Assembly: GCA_023250715.1 (NCBI GenBank)
Contig: JAHFAF010000015.1
Location: forward strand, 1-36,878
Direction: 5' to 3'
DNA: 36,878 nt
DNA from: Pseudobdellovibrionaceae bacterium
Lineage (GTDB): Bacteria; Bdellovibrionota; FAC87; UBA2466
The notes below the pieces were generated by a model. That model saw only the letters and a program-made list of their open reading frames with translations. It did no database searches and had not been told where the DNA came from. A program made the translations under genes and the position numbers. This document shows, one piece after another, positions 24,267-31,995 of this stretch (its first letter is position 1; each line of letters begins with the position of its first letter).

Positions 24267-25118
24267 ATGAACGAACGAGGGGCGACGTTTGTCGACTACC
24301 TCATGGTGACGGCAGCCGTTGCAGGCATCATGGTTCCTATTGTGAACCGATTTTTCGGCACTGCGATTGTGAACTCTCTCTATAGCAATCGGCAGCGCCT
24401 TGTGGATTTTATCGCGCAGACGCCGAAGCGCCCCGTTCCGAACATATGGTTTAGTCGTGAAAGGCAGGGAGAGCCTGGTGGGAACGGAGATGTCGGAGGC
24501 AATGGCGACGTAGGGGGAAATGGGCAACTCGGTAATGTGGGAGAAGTCGGCGGAAACGGCGAAGTAGGTGGTAACGGGAAGTTAGGAAATGTCGGAAAAG
24601 TGGGTGGCGGCGGTCGACTTGGAAAAGTGGGAAATGTTGGGGGAAACGGCCAACTTGGAAATGTGGGTAATGTAGGTGGCGGCGGTACGGGCGCTGGAGG
24701 CGCTGGCGGTGCGGGAGGAGCAGGCGGTGGTGGACTAAGTGAGAATTTCTTCGACTCTAAATCAGGAAAAGGTGGAGGGAAGAGTGCGGAGGAAGCGGAA
24801 GGCGGGGGAGGCGGAACCGGAAAAGCTTACGGCCGTGGCGGCGGCGGAGCAGAATCCTCGAGCGGGGGTGGGGGAGGTTTCGACTCGGGCTCGCGATCGA
24901 AGCTACAGTCTAATAAGCAAGGAGCGGATGATAGCGGAAAAGTGGATGGCGGAGCCGAGGGGAGAAAAGCTCAGAATGAACAGATTGCTCGCGTGGAGGA
25001 ATTTGAACGTTCGCGCGGCAAAACTTTCGATTGGTGGTTTCTTATCAAAGTATTGATAGTCCTTCTCATCTTGTTCTTGTTAATCCTCATCGCACTCAGC
25101 AATTTAAAGAGGTCTTAA
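24267..25118 (+). CDS. Glycine-repeat protein with Flp-pilin-like N-terminus and C-terminal membrane helix
   Basis: A 283-aa protein with three parts. The N-terminus (ERGATFVDYLMVTAAVAGIM) resembles a Flp/Tad pilin: a GAT..(D/E)Y processing site followed by a hydrophobic helix, with Asp instead of Glu. Residues 71-142 are twelve consecutive hexapeptides of the form G-x-x-G-x-(V/L), such as GGNGDV, GGNGQL and GNVGEV, with a looser 18-residue super-repeat. A second Gly/Ser-rich part follows to about 210, then a charged stretch, then a strong transmembrane segment (WWFLIKVLIVLLILFLLILI) and a short basic tail. A normal Flp pilin is about 60 aa with no such additions. It lies 17 bases after mpl. 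I know no such architecture; function not claimed. Confidence 0.6.
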   Translation: MNERGATFVDYLMVTAAVAGIMVPIVNRFFGTAIVNSLYSNRQRLVDFIAQTPKRPVPNIWFSRERQGEPGGNGDVGGNGDVGGNGQLGNVGEVGGNGEVGGNGKLGNVGKVGGGGRLGKVGNVGGNGQLGNVGNVGGGGTGAGGAGGAGGAGGGGLSENFFDSKSGKGGGKSAEEAEGGGGGTGKAYGRGGGGAESSSGGGGGFDSGSRSKLQSNKQGADDSGKVDGGAEGRKAQNEQIARVEEFERSRGKTFDWWFLIKVLIVLLILFLLILIALSNLKRS

Positions 25119-25124
25119 AAAAAC

Positions 25125-25160
25125 GAAAGCCGAGAAGACCTGGAGTCTTACTCGGCTTTC
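25125..25160. terminator. Hairpin terminator, possibly bidirectional
   Basis: GAAAGCCGAG (25125-25134) pairs with CTCGGCTTTC (25151-25160), and an inner AAGAC/GTCTT extends the stem to 15 bp with one bulged A and a CTGGA loop. On the minus strand the stem is followed by GTTTTTTTAA, a classic U-tract; on the plus strand it ends the glycine-repeat gene operon. It is 6 bases past the stop at 25118. Confidence 0.7.
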
Positions 25161-25804
25161 CAGAGCGAACGTCGACGGTATGGTTTGCACAAACGTTCAG
25201 TTAATTGAGGAAATTAGGATAGGGGCCGTCGAAAGGCTCCGTTTTTGACCCGTTTCAGAGTCATTAGGTTTGGTTACAAAACTTTTCTTCCTATCCTTTA
25301 CCTCAAGCACAGCTAGATAAGAGCAACCCGAGTGCCACCGGGCCTGTCGTATAACTAATTGAAATTATTGGAATGACGGGTGACGAAACAGGGCAGTTTC
25401 AAGCGGCGGTGACGTCAAAAGTCAGCCCTATGCCCTGAATTGTCGTTTCGTAGGAAAAAAGCGGATTCTTTGGGATAGGTAGTGGAAGACCTTCTTCCTG
25501 GACCCGTGACGCTGCTGCGCGCACGTAAGTAAGGTGCCTAAGCGATTTCTGAGGCCGCTTGGCACCCGCCTGGAGGAACCAGTCGGGAATTTTTCGGGGA
25601 TTTAAAAAGTGGCCCTGAAGATTTCGAAGAAATTTCAGGGCGACAAGGCGGTGCCGCTTGCTGCGTTTATGAGAGTCCCAGCTCGTCCAGAAGCCCATAG
25701 TCAGCAGGGCACCCGCTCTCGCCACTCGTGATTCGCTCTCGCTCTTTTCCTAGCTCTCTGATGCGGCGTAACCTCAATTTTTTTCAGAGAACCCTTAGAC
25801 TTTC
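25161..25804. other. Long intergenic stretch with one doubtful ORF
   Basis: The only candidate gene is the minus-strand frame 25399-25725, described separately. In the rest I see no promoter pair, repeat or small ORF with a ribosome binding site. The minus-facing U-tract at 25124-25116 suggests that some transcript crosses this region leftward. Confidence 0.4.
25399..25725 (-). CDS. Possible small basic protein, 108 aa (doubtful)
   Basis: An open frame from GTG 25725 to 25399. The product is rich in Lys/Arg (SHKRSKRHRLVALKFLRNLQ) with a proline-containing end (EEGLPLPIPKNPLFSYETT). A downstream minus-facing terminator would fit a real gene. Against it: no ribosome binding site before the GTG or the ATG ten codons later, no recognisable family, and low composition bias. 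Listed as possible only. Confidence 0.3.
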   Translation of the reverse strand: MARAGALLTMGFWTSWDSHKRSKRHRLVALKFLRNLQGHFLNPRKIPDWFLQAGAKRPQKSLRHLTYVRAAASRVQEEGLPLPIPKNPLFSYETTIQGIGLTFDVTAA

Positions 25805-26446
25805 TCAGAGACTGAGTCCTAAGGCGATATTCATAAACGGCACGGAATGGCGGGTCGCGCGTTCGGCCTGGGTAGTGGCTTGCGTTTCTAGCTCCTTGTA
25901 GCGATCGGTGAGTTTGATTGAATCAATGAGAACCTGGCCAAAGGGGTCCTCGCTCGAAGCATCCACGGAGGTTTTCGCGGAAATGGGAAAGAGCCACCCT
26001 AGGCTCAGTCTTAGCGTAAGATTCGAAGCGATCTCCCACCTCCATCCCGCTGTGGGAGTAAGAAAAATGCTCGACGTATCGGCTGTCGCAAGCATGGAGA
26101 TTGGCGTGAGCTTTCCCAGAAAATCCACTTCGACAGGCCCATTCTTTTCTCCTCGGACATAGTGACAGCCGGCGAGTAACCCAAGGAAAAAATTCCCTTC
26201 CCACGGATAGAAGAAAGACCCCACCGAATAATGTGTAAGGGAAACGCTCACCTCTTGAATGGAGAAGGGAATCCTAACCGGGTTAAGAGAGAAAAAAAAC
26301 TCTGCCTGTTTTTTCCAGATCATGCTGGCCCCCGCCCCGGCAAGGTGTGGGAAGGCTAATTTTGCATGAACCTCCCAGGCGAAGTCCGATGGTTCATGAG
26401 CAAAACAGGAAAGCGAGAAGAGTGAGAGAAAAACGAAGGGCCGCAC
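25805..26446 (-). CDS. Exported, probably outer-membrane beta-barrel protein
   Basis: A 213-aa protein starting at GTG 26446 with a short signal peptide (PFVFLSLFSLSCFA, then HEPSD). Many aromatic-rich alternating stretches follow, such as AWEVHAKLAFPHLAGAGASM, AEFFFSLNPVRIPFSI, VSVSLTHYSVGSFFYPW, FFLGLLAGCHYV, LTPTAGWRWEI and LTLRLSLGWLFPIS. It ends MNIALGLSL with a hydrophobic final strand. This pattern suits an eight-strand outer-membrane barrel. The charged loop near 170-195 (RYKELETQATTQAERATR) resembles an external or periplasmic helix. The start has only a weak upstream purine run. I do not recognise a family. Confidence 0.55.
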   Translation of the reverse strand: MRPFVFLSLFSLSCFAHEPSDFAWEVHAKLAFPHLAGAGASMIWKKQAEFFFSLNPVRIPFSIQEVSVSLTHYSVGSFFYPWEGNFFLGLLAGCHYVRGEKNGPVEVDFLGKLTPISMLATADTSSIFLTPTAGWRWEIASNLTLRLSLGWLFPISAKTSVDASSEDPFGQVLIDSIKLTDRYKELETQATTQAERATRHSVPFMNIALGLSL

Positions 26447-26530
26447 TTCTCTATCTTATAAAACTAATTCTCTCTATGCCAATAGACTCTTCCATGGGTG
26501 GTAATAATGGAGGGGTGAAGACAAAGGGCT

Positions 26531-27187
26531 TTAGAGATACCCGGTGCGAACGAGTACATCGAAGATCAGATCAAATAGGTAATTCTCATTCTTTTCGGTG
26601 AGGTACCTGCTGTAATCAGGAAGGTAAATCTTTTGAGCGCTAGGTGGCGCTTTCAGACCGCATTGAGAAGGGGAATTCAAGATCTTTTCCGCGCCTCTTT
26701 TCCAGTCCGAGATTCCACAGACGTGTTTGTCATTCATCAAATGGGAAGCAAACGCCGAGTGCGGAACGAGGCCAACGTTCGCGAGTTCGTGGGAGCCCGT
26801 CGTGTGAAGCCGAAACTCAAAAATCGGATTCTCGCATTCCTGTGATCCATAGAGGACGAGGTGAAGGCTGGTATCTGAACCACTGATTTGTTCGGCGAGC
26901 TCGATGGATCCCTCTAGGTTTTCTCCGAACATTGTCGTGATAAAGTAATCGTCGAGGCTTTTGCGGACTTTCTCGATGTTAAGATTGCCCTTTGAAAAGT
27001 TAGTGCAACTTATGCGCGAGGGTGTTTCCGCTTCTTCATCCGACTTTGGGTCGTCTTGGTCTGCGGCTCCTTCATTGAGGATTGTGGCCTTTCCCGTTGG
27101 GTCATGCGGGGGGCCTGCGGGAAGCTCTACCTTCGAACTACATCCGGAAAAAAAGACTAAAAATAGAGTTAAAAGGATCTTTTTCAT
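26531..27187 (-). CDS. Lipoprotein, paralogue of the upstream lipoprotein
   Basis: The start at 27187 is chosen because its ATG overlaps the stop of the upstream gene (ATGA) and leads straight into a lipoprotein signal: MKKILLTLFLVFFSGCSSK, with the lipidated Cys in FSGC. A Pro/Asp/Glu-rich linker of about 45 residues follows (HDPTGKATILNEGAADQDDP) and then a globular domain with several Cys. Its segment CGISDWKRG...SPSQCGL matches CGFSNWSVG...SPTSCQSPL of the upstream gene at the same place, so the two are tandem paralogues. Function unknown; the Cys spacing suggests a disulfide in this block. Confidence 0.65.
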   Translation of the reverse strand: MKKILLTLFLVFFSGCSSKVELPAGPPHDPTGKATILNEGAADQDDPKSDEEAETPSRISCTNFSKGNLNIEKVRKSLDDYFITTMFGENLEGSIELAEQISGSDTSLHLVLYGSQECENPIFEFRLHTTGSHELANVGLVPHSAFASHLMNDKHVCGISDWKRGAEKILNSPSQCGLKAPPSAQKIYLPDYSRYLTEKNENYLFDLIFDVLVRTGYL

Positions 27188-27831
27188 AAGCGCACCCACG
27201 TTGGGGCATCCGGAAACTCTGTGGGTCTAGTCTCGGGAGAAGTTGCATCCGTTTCCGACCCTGCGCGACCAATTTTGCCTAGGAAAAAGTTATTTTCTAC
27301 AATCTGAAAGATATTGAAGCTCTCTACCATTAGATTTTCGGTGAGAGGGCTTTGGCAGCTAGTGGGACTGACCGTTTTTGATTTCCCGACACTCCAATTT
27401 GAAAAGCCACAGGCTTTACTCTTATTTAGGTTTATCGCTATGGCAGAATCCAGTGGGACAATTCGGAGTGCCGTGATTTCCGTGTCGAAAGTCTCTCTCT
27501 CTCCCGCGATTCCAAGCGCAAAAGCCCCCTTGCTTTCGACTCGAAGGATCGCGGAATCACTATTTCCGGAGGGGGTGGAGGGACAACCACTTTCAAACAA
27601 AGTGGAGTCCAAATAGAAATTGGAGCCCACGAATTCAATTTCAGTCATTAAGGGGGTTCCGCCGTTCTCCTTGCAGTTCCACCATTTCCCCTCTGCGTGG
27701 GTCGCGGGGCCGGATCCTTCACGTTTCCAATCGGTGACACCAAATAGTTCTGGCGGATTTTCAGAGGGCTTTGCACATCCAGCAAAAGCAAGGCAAAGCA
27801 CCATAAAGAATCGAGTGGAGAGAGGAGGCAT
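27184..27831 (-). CDS. Lipoprotein, first of two tandem paralogues
   Basis: The signal MPPLSTRFFMVLCLAFAGC with lipobox AFAGC points to a start at 27831 (a GTG at 27900 would add 23 unneeded residues; no ribosome binding site helps to decide). The mature protein contains GVTDWKREGSGPATHAEGKW, a Cys pair (WWNCKENGG and FESGCPSTPSG), a central beta-like region (TEITALRIVPLDSAIAINL) and the CGFSNWSVG block shared with the next gene. An AT-rich stretch with TATAAT on the minus strand at 27972-27967 lies about 135 bases upstream and may be its -10 element, but no -35 is clear. Function unknown. Confidence 0.6.
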   Translation of the reverse strand: MPPLSTRFFMVLCLAFAGCAKPSENPPELFGVTDWKREGSGPATHAEGKWWNCKENGGTPLMTEIEFVGSNFYLDSTLFESGCPSTPSGNSDSAILRVESKGAFALGIAGERETFDTEITALRIVPLDSAIAINLNKSKACGFSNWSVGKSKTVSPTSCQSPLTENLMVESFNIFQIVENNFFLGKIGRAGSETDATSPETRPTEFPDAPTWVRL

Positions 27832-28088
27832 CCGGGGTACGGAATTGCAAAGCGTAGACCATTTGAATACAGGCACGGGACGTTGCTTAAAATCCTGCAC
27901 TGCTGTTGACGCTTTGGACGTCGATTTTTGCCAAACCTCGATTCAGTCTCGTAAGATATCGAACATATTATATAAAATACCGTAACCATAGTTTGTTCGG
28001 TTCCGGCGGAGGTCACACCACTAACTATTGATAAGAATTGTTCCTAACCTTCCCCCTCAAGCTGTGGGTAGCCCGTTACCCTTTAGTA

Positions 28089-29453
28089 ATGAAAACCCTT
28101 CTCCTGCTTTCCCTCTGGACTACACTTACTTACGCTCAACTCATCCGCATTCCGATTGAGGCGAAAGAATCGCTTCGCCGGGAGCGGATTGACTTCAACC
28201 CCGATCATTTTCATCACCCGCACTACCTAGTTGGATACGTGGAAAAGGCAGAGTTGAGCCGGATGTCCTCTTCCTTAAGGAAGCAGGTTTTTCTTTTGGA
28301 TGGAAAACAGTGGGCGATTGGAGCTTATGACAGGGAGACTTTTGAAAAACACGAGCTCAAGACAAAAGACTTCTATGAGGGGTACCACGATTATGCAGCC
28401 CTCACTTCAGAACTGAAACGGCTTGTTGAACTTTATCCCAAATTGATCACGCTCAAAACCGCAGGCCAGAGCGTTCAGGGCAGGGAGCTTTGGTATGTGA
28501 TCGTCACCGAGGGGGTCGATCCCCTGGGAGCAAAACCGAAATTTATATACCATGCGAATATGCACGGCGATGAAGTTGTGGGCCGCGAGCTCATGATCTA
28601 TTTGCTCAGACACCTTACGCAACAATATGGGCGAGACCCAATCGTCACGCAGATTTTGAAAAATGCGCAGGTGTACGTCATGCCCTCGATGAATCCAGAT
28701 GGTTTCGAGCTCCGTACGCGCGAAAATGCCCACGGGCGAGATCTCAACCGCAATTTCCCCGATCGCTTTGACTCTCCCTCTGACACACCGAGCGGACGCG
28801 AGATTGAAGTCCAGCGGATGATGCAGCTTGCGAAGGAAAACCATTTTGTCTTCGGTATGAATTGGCATGGAGGGGAAATTTGTTTCAACCTGCCTTGGGG
28901 AAATATTTCCAATCATGATGAAAAGAACAAACACGGAGACGACAGCTTTTTCGCGCCGATCGGTCGCGAATACACGAGCTTCAACTCTACAATGTACCAA
29001 AACGACCACGACAATTTCGATCACGGCCTCACTTATGGCTATGAATGGTATCCCGTGAACGGTGGAATTAATGATTGGTACAATTTCTACCGACGGTCGC
29101 TCCACGCCGTCGTCGAATTGTCTTTTACGAAGTGGCCTCAGGCGAGCACACTCAATACTTACTGGGATTCTAACCGAGACGCGATGATCACTTACCTGTG
29201 GAGAGGGATGCGTGGCGTACATTTGGAGTTAAAGGATACCCTAGGAAATCTCATCGCAACTCCGACGATTACCGTAGCTGCGTTACCTAAGCGGCCTCTT
29301 ACCTTCGATGGCGGCACCCTCCACCGCTTGACCGGGGATGGAAGGCAAACCGTCACGATCAGCGCGCCGGGCTTTCAATCTAAAACTATCGAGGTCGATG
29401 CAAATTACTTCGACGGAACGTTCGTTGGGGTTACACTAGACAAGAATGGATGA
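28089..29453 (+). CDS. Secreted M14B zinc carboxypeptidase with transthyretin-like domain
   Basis: About 454 aa starting at ATG 28089, which gives a proper signal peptide (MKTLLLLSLWTTLTYAQ); a longer TTG start at 28038 would not. Zinc ligands: HANMHGDEVVGRE (His159, Glu162) and GMNWHGGE (His260). The substrate-binding Asn-Arg are in GRDLNRNFPD. GLTYGYEWYPVNGGINDWYN is the block typical of the regulatory (M14B, CPD/CPE-like) subfamily, and the catalytic Glu343 is in VVELSFTKWP. The C-terminal 80 residues form the small transthyretin-like beta domain of that subfamily. It removes C-terminal residues, probably basic ones, from external peptides. The 83-aa gene downstream overlaps it by 8 bases. 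Confidence 0.92.
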   Translation: MKTLLLLSLWTTLTYAQLIRIPIEAKESLRRERIDFNPDHFHHPHYLVGYVEKAELSRMSSSLRKQVFLLDGKQWAIGAYDRETFEKHELKTKDFYEGYHDYAALTSELKRLVELYPKLITLKTAGQSVQGRELWYVIVTEGVDPLGAKPKFIYHANMHGDEVVGRELMIYLLRHLTQQYGRDPIVTQILKNAQVYVMPSMNPDGFELRTRENAHGRDLNRNFPDRFDSPSDTPSGREIEVQRMMQLAKENHFVFGMNWHGGEICFNLPWGNISNHDEKNKHGDDSFFAPIGREYTSFNSTMYQNDHDNFDHGLTYGYEWYPVNGGINDWYNFYRRSLHAVVELSFTKWPQASTLNTYWDSNRDAMITYLWRGMRGVHLELKDTLGNLIATPTITVAALPKRPLTFDGGTLHRLTGDGRQTVTISAPGFQSKTIEVDANYFDGTFVGVTLDKNG

Positions 29454-29697
29454 GAAGCCGCATCAAAAGCCCAAAATTATCGATAGCATCTGGACCTTCC
29501 TTGTAGCCACTGCTTTTTTGGGGCCGCTCGCTCTTCCGCTTCTATGGCGAAACCCGCGATTAAAGAGTAGTACGAAAATACTAGGGACGCTTTTTGTAGC
29601 GGGGCTAACCCTGTGGCTAATCCTAGTTGGAAAAGGAATGATCGAAGAGATTATGGAGCAGGCCAAAGAACTCCAAGAGCTTCAGCAGATTCAATAG
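29446..29697 (+). CDS. Small membrane protein, two transmembrane segments
   Basis: An 83-aa protein overlapping the end of the carboxypeptidase gene by 8 bases. It has a charged N-terminus (MDEKPHQKPKIIDS), helix 1 (IWTFLVATAFLGPLALPLLW), a short basic loop (RNPRLKSSTK), helix 2 (ILGTLFVAGLTLWLILVG) and an acidic, Gln-rich tail. The 'GPLALPLLWRNPRL' turn between two helices is seen in many small bacterial membrane proteins of unknown role. Probably coupled to the carboxypeptidase. Confidence 0.6.
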   Translation: MDEKPHQKPKIIDSIWTFLVATAFLGPLALPLLWRNPRLKSSTKILGTLFVAGLTLWLILVGKGMIEEIMEQAKELQELQQIQ

Positions 29698-29730
29698 TGC
29701 TTCGCAGTATTTGCGAGCGTCAGCGAAGCA
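29698..29730. terminator. Hairpin between convergent genes
   Basis: TGCTTCGC (29698-29705) pairs with GCGAAGCA (29723-29730) with a 17-base loop that can also form alternative pairs. It lies between the convergent genes ending at 29697 and 29746. No U-tract is present on either side, so its strength as a terminator is uncertain. Confidence 0.4.
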
Positions 29731-29745
29731 ATCTCATTGTGCGAG

Positions 29746-30669
29746 CTAGTTCAATCGAATAGGCGCAATTTTCGCCGTTCTCATCCGGTACTCAAGAAGT
29801 GCGTCGCCTATCTTGGGATCTTGCGCCCAGCTTCCGCCCGAAAAGAAGGAATAGCACGGAGAGTCCGTGTGCTTTTTCGGATCTAGCGCATTCGCTTCTG
29901 CTTTCGGTCGATAGTAACGGACCTTCGCAATGCCATACGACTCATAGATTCGGTAAACCTCATCATAGGACATATAAAGGTACGGGCTCACACGGTAGCC
30001 ATTTTTTGTAAAGACCAGTTTCTTACTCGGGTCCTTCCGATCGGCCCCGAGATAGGTGAAGGCGTGGATGGGAACTCCATAGTAATCGTCGAAGCTCACC
30101 ATGTCCCCCCACAGTTCCAGCTTTTCGATCGAATCGAAGTAGGTGCGCTGGTGGCAGAGCAACTCTTGCGGCCCCATGTAACGGGCGTCCGTAAAATCTG
30201 AGAAAATCGAAGCCATCGAAGTGTGGTAGCAATTGGGGCCATCGAATTGGCTCCATTTTTTCGCCCATTTCAATGCGTATGCGGAGAGAAGCTGCTCCGC
30301 CCAAACACTCACCGGCAGTGTTTCAAAGGGGATTGCCAAACGCACCATCGCGGGCTCGATCTTCAGGTCATTCAATTTTGTCCCGACCCAAACGCTGTAA
30401 CTAGAGTTCGTTTCGCCGTTGTAATAGATGGATAATCCCTTCACCAAGGAGTTTTGATCCGCTAAGGGCAATTCTGAAAATTTTTGCTTGCTGATTTCGA
30501 TTTGCGAGATGATTCCATTTTTCTCAATCGGCGCTTGAAGATGATAGTTGTCCCAGGAGCCCGATTCGATAGCGCCTCGAACATCTTCCGAGTTCGCACC
30601 CTGCGTATCGACGACAACTGCAGCGTTTAGCAAAGCAGGCAAAAGAAAAAGAACCACCCCAAATCGCAT
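29746..30669 (-). CDS. Exported protein with a possible papain-like (NlpC/P60-type) Cys-His site
   Basis: The start at 30669 follows GGGGGA by a few bases and gives a signal peptide (MRFGVVLFLLPALLNAA); the longer 30717 start would bury it. About 307 residues. The first 130 look like a beta-rich region (YYNGETNSSYSVWVGTKLND). Then FDGPNCYHTSMASIF (Cys147 at a helix start), LLCHQRTYFDS, LWGDMVSFDDYYGVPIHAFTYLG (a 'GD.v.f...' strand followed by His202) and VFTKNGYRVSPYLYMSYDEV. Cys at a helix start, then a GD strand, then His in the next strand is the order in NlpC/P60 cysteine peptidases. The family match is my inference from this pattern only. Confidence 0.5.
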   Translation of the reverse strand: MRFGVVLFLLPALLNAAVVVDTQGANSEDVRGAIESGSWDNYHLQAPIEKNGIISQIEISKQKFSELPLADQNSLVKGLSIYYNGETNSSYSVWVGTKLNDLKIEPAMVRLAIPFETLPVSVWAEQLLSAYALKWAKKWSQFDGPNCYHTSMASIFSDFTDARYMGPQELLCHQRTYFDSIEKLELWGDMVSFDDYYGVPIHAFTYLGADRKDPSKKLVFTKNGYRVSPYLYMSYDEVYRIYESYGIAKVRYYRPKAEANALDPKKHTDSPCYSFFSGGSWAQDPKIGDALLEYRMRTAKIAPIRLN

Positions 30670-30739
30670 ACATCCCCCATGTGCTTCCAACTTCTCGAAT
30701 GGGCAGGGCATAGTCAAGCCATGCTAAACTTAAAAAAGT

Positions 30740-31420
30740 ATGAATTTTCCCCTGATCCTGTTGCTCGTTGCGTCATCCTTATCGGCAAAACCACTGGAGG
30801 TAATCCGCACGATTCCCCACACTGGCTATTCCGAAGGGCTCGATTACTCGGAAGGCTTTCTCTGGCATGCGTTACCGAAAGAAATTTTGAAAATTGATCC
30901 CAAGGACGGCTCCATCGTGGCGCGCTTCAAGCCGGGCTCGGAGTACAGCGAGAGTCTCAAATGGTGGAATGGAAAGCTCTACAACTTGAGTTTTTCCGAC
31001 AATGGTATCTACGTGGCGAAGGTCGCCAACGGACAATTGCCCTTCGAGCGAAAAGGAGAAGCCCCGGAAAAGCATGCATGGGGAGCTGAAGTGATTGGCT
31101 CGCATTTGGTTGTTACCGGAGACTTCAGCAAAAAACTTTACTTTCTCGACGAGAGTTTGAAATTAGTGAAAACGCTCGAGACTGAGGCGAAGGACATCGA
31201 GGATCTTGCCTATGACGGAAAATATATATGGGCTTCCAGCTTCACCGACCCAAAAGGAAAAATTTTTCGCATTGATCCGAAAACAGGAAAAGCAGGTCCT
31301 TTTTATGAGCTCCCCCACCCTGAAGAGTGCCCCATCATCGACGGCCTAACCTTTGACGGAAAAAACTTCTGGCTTACCGGAAAAAACTGCCTGTCGATCT
31401 ACTACATCAAAAAGCCCTAG
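30740..31420 (+). CDS. Exported beta-propeller, glutaminyl-cyclase-like
   Basis: A 226-aa protein with signal MNFPLILLLVASSLSA. The sequence IRTIPHTGYSEGLDYSEGFL followed by KIDPKDGSIVARF and LKWWNGKLYNLSF resembles the start of bacterial (type I, five-bladed propeller) glutaminyl-peptide cyclotransferases, where 'H..f.EGL.y..g.L' opens the first blade. Further blades: VIGSHLVVTGDFSKKLYFLD, DIEDLAYDGKYIWASSFTD, GKIFRIDPKTGKAGPFYELP and IIDGLTFDGKNFWLTGKNC. Those enzymes convert N-terminal Gln to pyroglutamate. Known catalytic residues could not be checked position by position, so an unrelated NHL/SMP-30-type propeller is possible. Confidence 0.5.
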   Translation: MNFPLILLLVASSLSAKPLEVIRTIPHTGYSEGLDYSEGFLWHALPKEILKIDPKDGSIVARFKPGSEYSESLKWWNGKLYNLSFSDNGIYVAKVANGQLPFERKGEAPEKHAWGAEVIGSHLVVTGDFSKKLYFLDESLKLVKTLETEAKDIEDLAYDGKYIWASSFTDPKGKIFRIDPKTGKAGPFYELPHPEECPIIDGLTFDGKNFWLTGKNCLSIYYIKKP

Positions 31421-31995
31421 GGATTTTCTGTTTGGGTAAGGCTCGTTAGCCTTCGGCGAATCTCACCGGTAGAAGCCTCGGAATCGGTGTGCCCGTCGAG
31501 CTTTCCGTCCGGCCCGATGACGTAAAGCAGACGGGAGTGATTCAGCCGTTCTGTGACAAGGGCGGCGTCCCCGTGAACGAAGAGCGAATAGAATTTGTAG
31601 ATCTCGCTCCACTCTCCTGTCACGCCCTTGAAGGGCCCCTTGTAGCGACTCAAGAACTTGCGTAACTTCTCAGGCTTATCGCGCTTGGAGTCTATTGATA
31701 CAAAAATGACTTGAAAGGGTATACGAGGCGGCTCTTCTATTAACGCTTTTTCGAGGGCCTTCATGCCTATGGGGCAAATATCGGAGCATTGAGTGAACCC
31801 AAAGAACAGAATGGAATGCTTGTCTTTGAAAAACTTTCCGTCAATCTTGTGTCCCTGTTCGTCGATGAGTCGAATGTGATCTGTATGGGTGGAAACATCG
31901 ACTCTCTTTTCGCCCTCGAGCATTTTGGAATGCGCGAAGAGAGGGGGAGGGCTTTCAACTAGCGCCAGGATAAGACCGATCAAAAATTGTTTCAT
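31417..31995 (-). CDS. Sco1/SenC/PrrC family copper/thiol protein
   Basis: A 192-aa exported protein (signal QFLIGLILALVESPPPLFA). It carries the Sco motif FFGFTQCSDICP with Cys70 and Cys74 and the copper-ligand histidine His153 (ERLNHSRLLYVIGPDGKL), in a thioredoxin fold (SILFFGFT; FQVIFVSIDSKRDKP). Sco proteins deliver copper to cytochrome oxidase CuA or act as thiol oxidoreductases. Here no oxidase gene is near; the gene is the last of an operon behind two large secreted proteins, and its ATG overlaps the stop of the 879-aa gene (ATGA). A client among those proteins is therefore likely (inference). Confidence 0.85.
   Translation of the reverse strand: MKQFLIGLILALVESPPPLFAHSKMLEGEKRVDVSTHTDHIRLIDEQGHKIDGKFFKDKHSILFFGFTQCSDICPIGMKALEKALIEEPPRIPFQVIFVSIDSKRDKPEKLRKFLSRYKGPFKGVTGEWSEIYKFYSLFVHGDAALVTERLNHSRLLYVIGPDGKLDGHTDSEASTGEIRRRLTSLTQTENP

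Noticed and set aside
24477-24692. Glycine-hexapeptide DNA repeat considered as a CRISPR or minisatellite
   Set aside because: The 18-base units are in frame, vary at synonymous sites and encode a regular peptide; there are no spacers.
28407-29222. Minus-strand 271-aa ORF
   Set aside because: Shadow of the M14 carboxypeptidase, which has complete zinc and catalytic motifs on the other strand.
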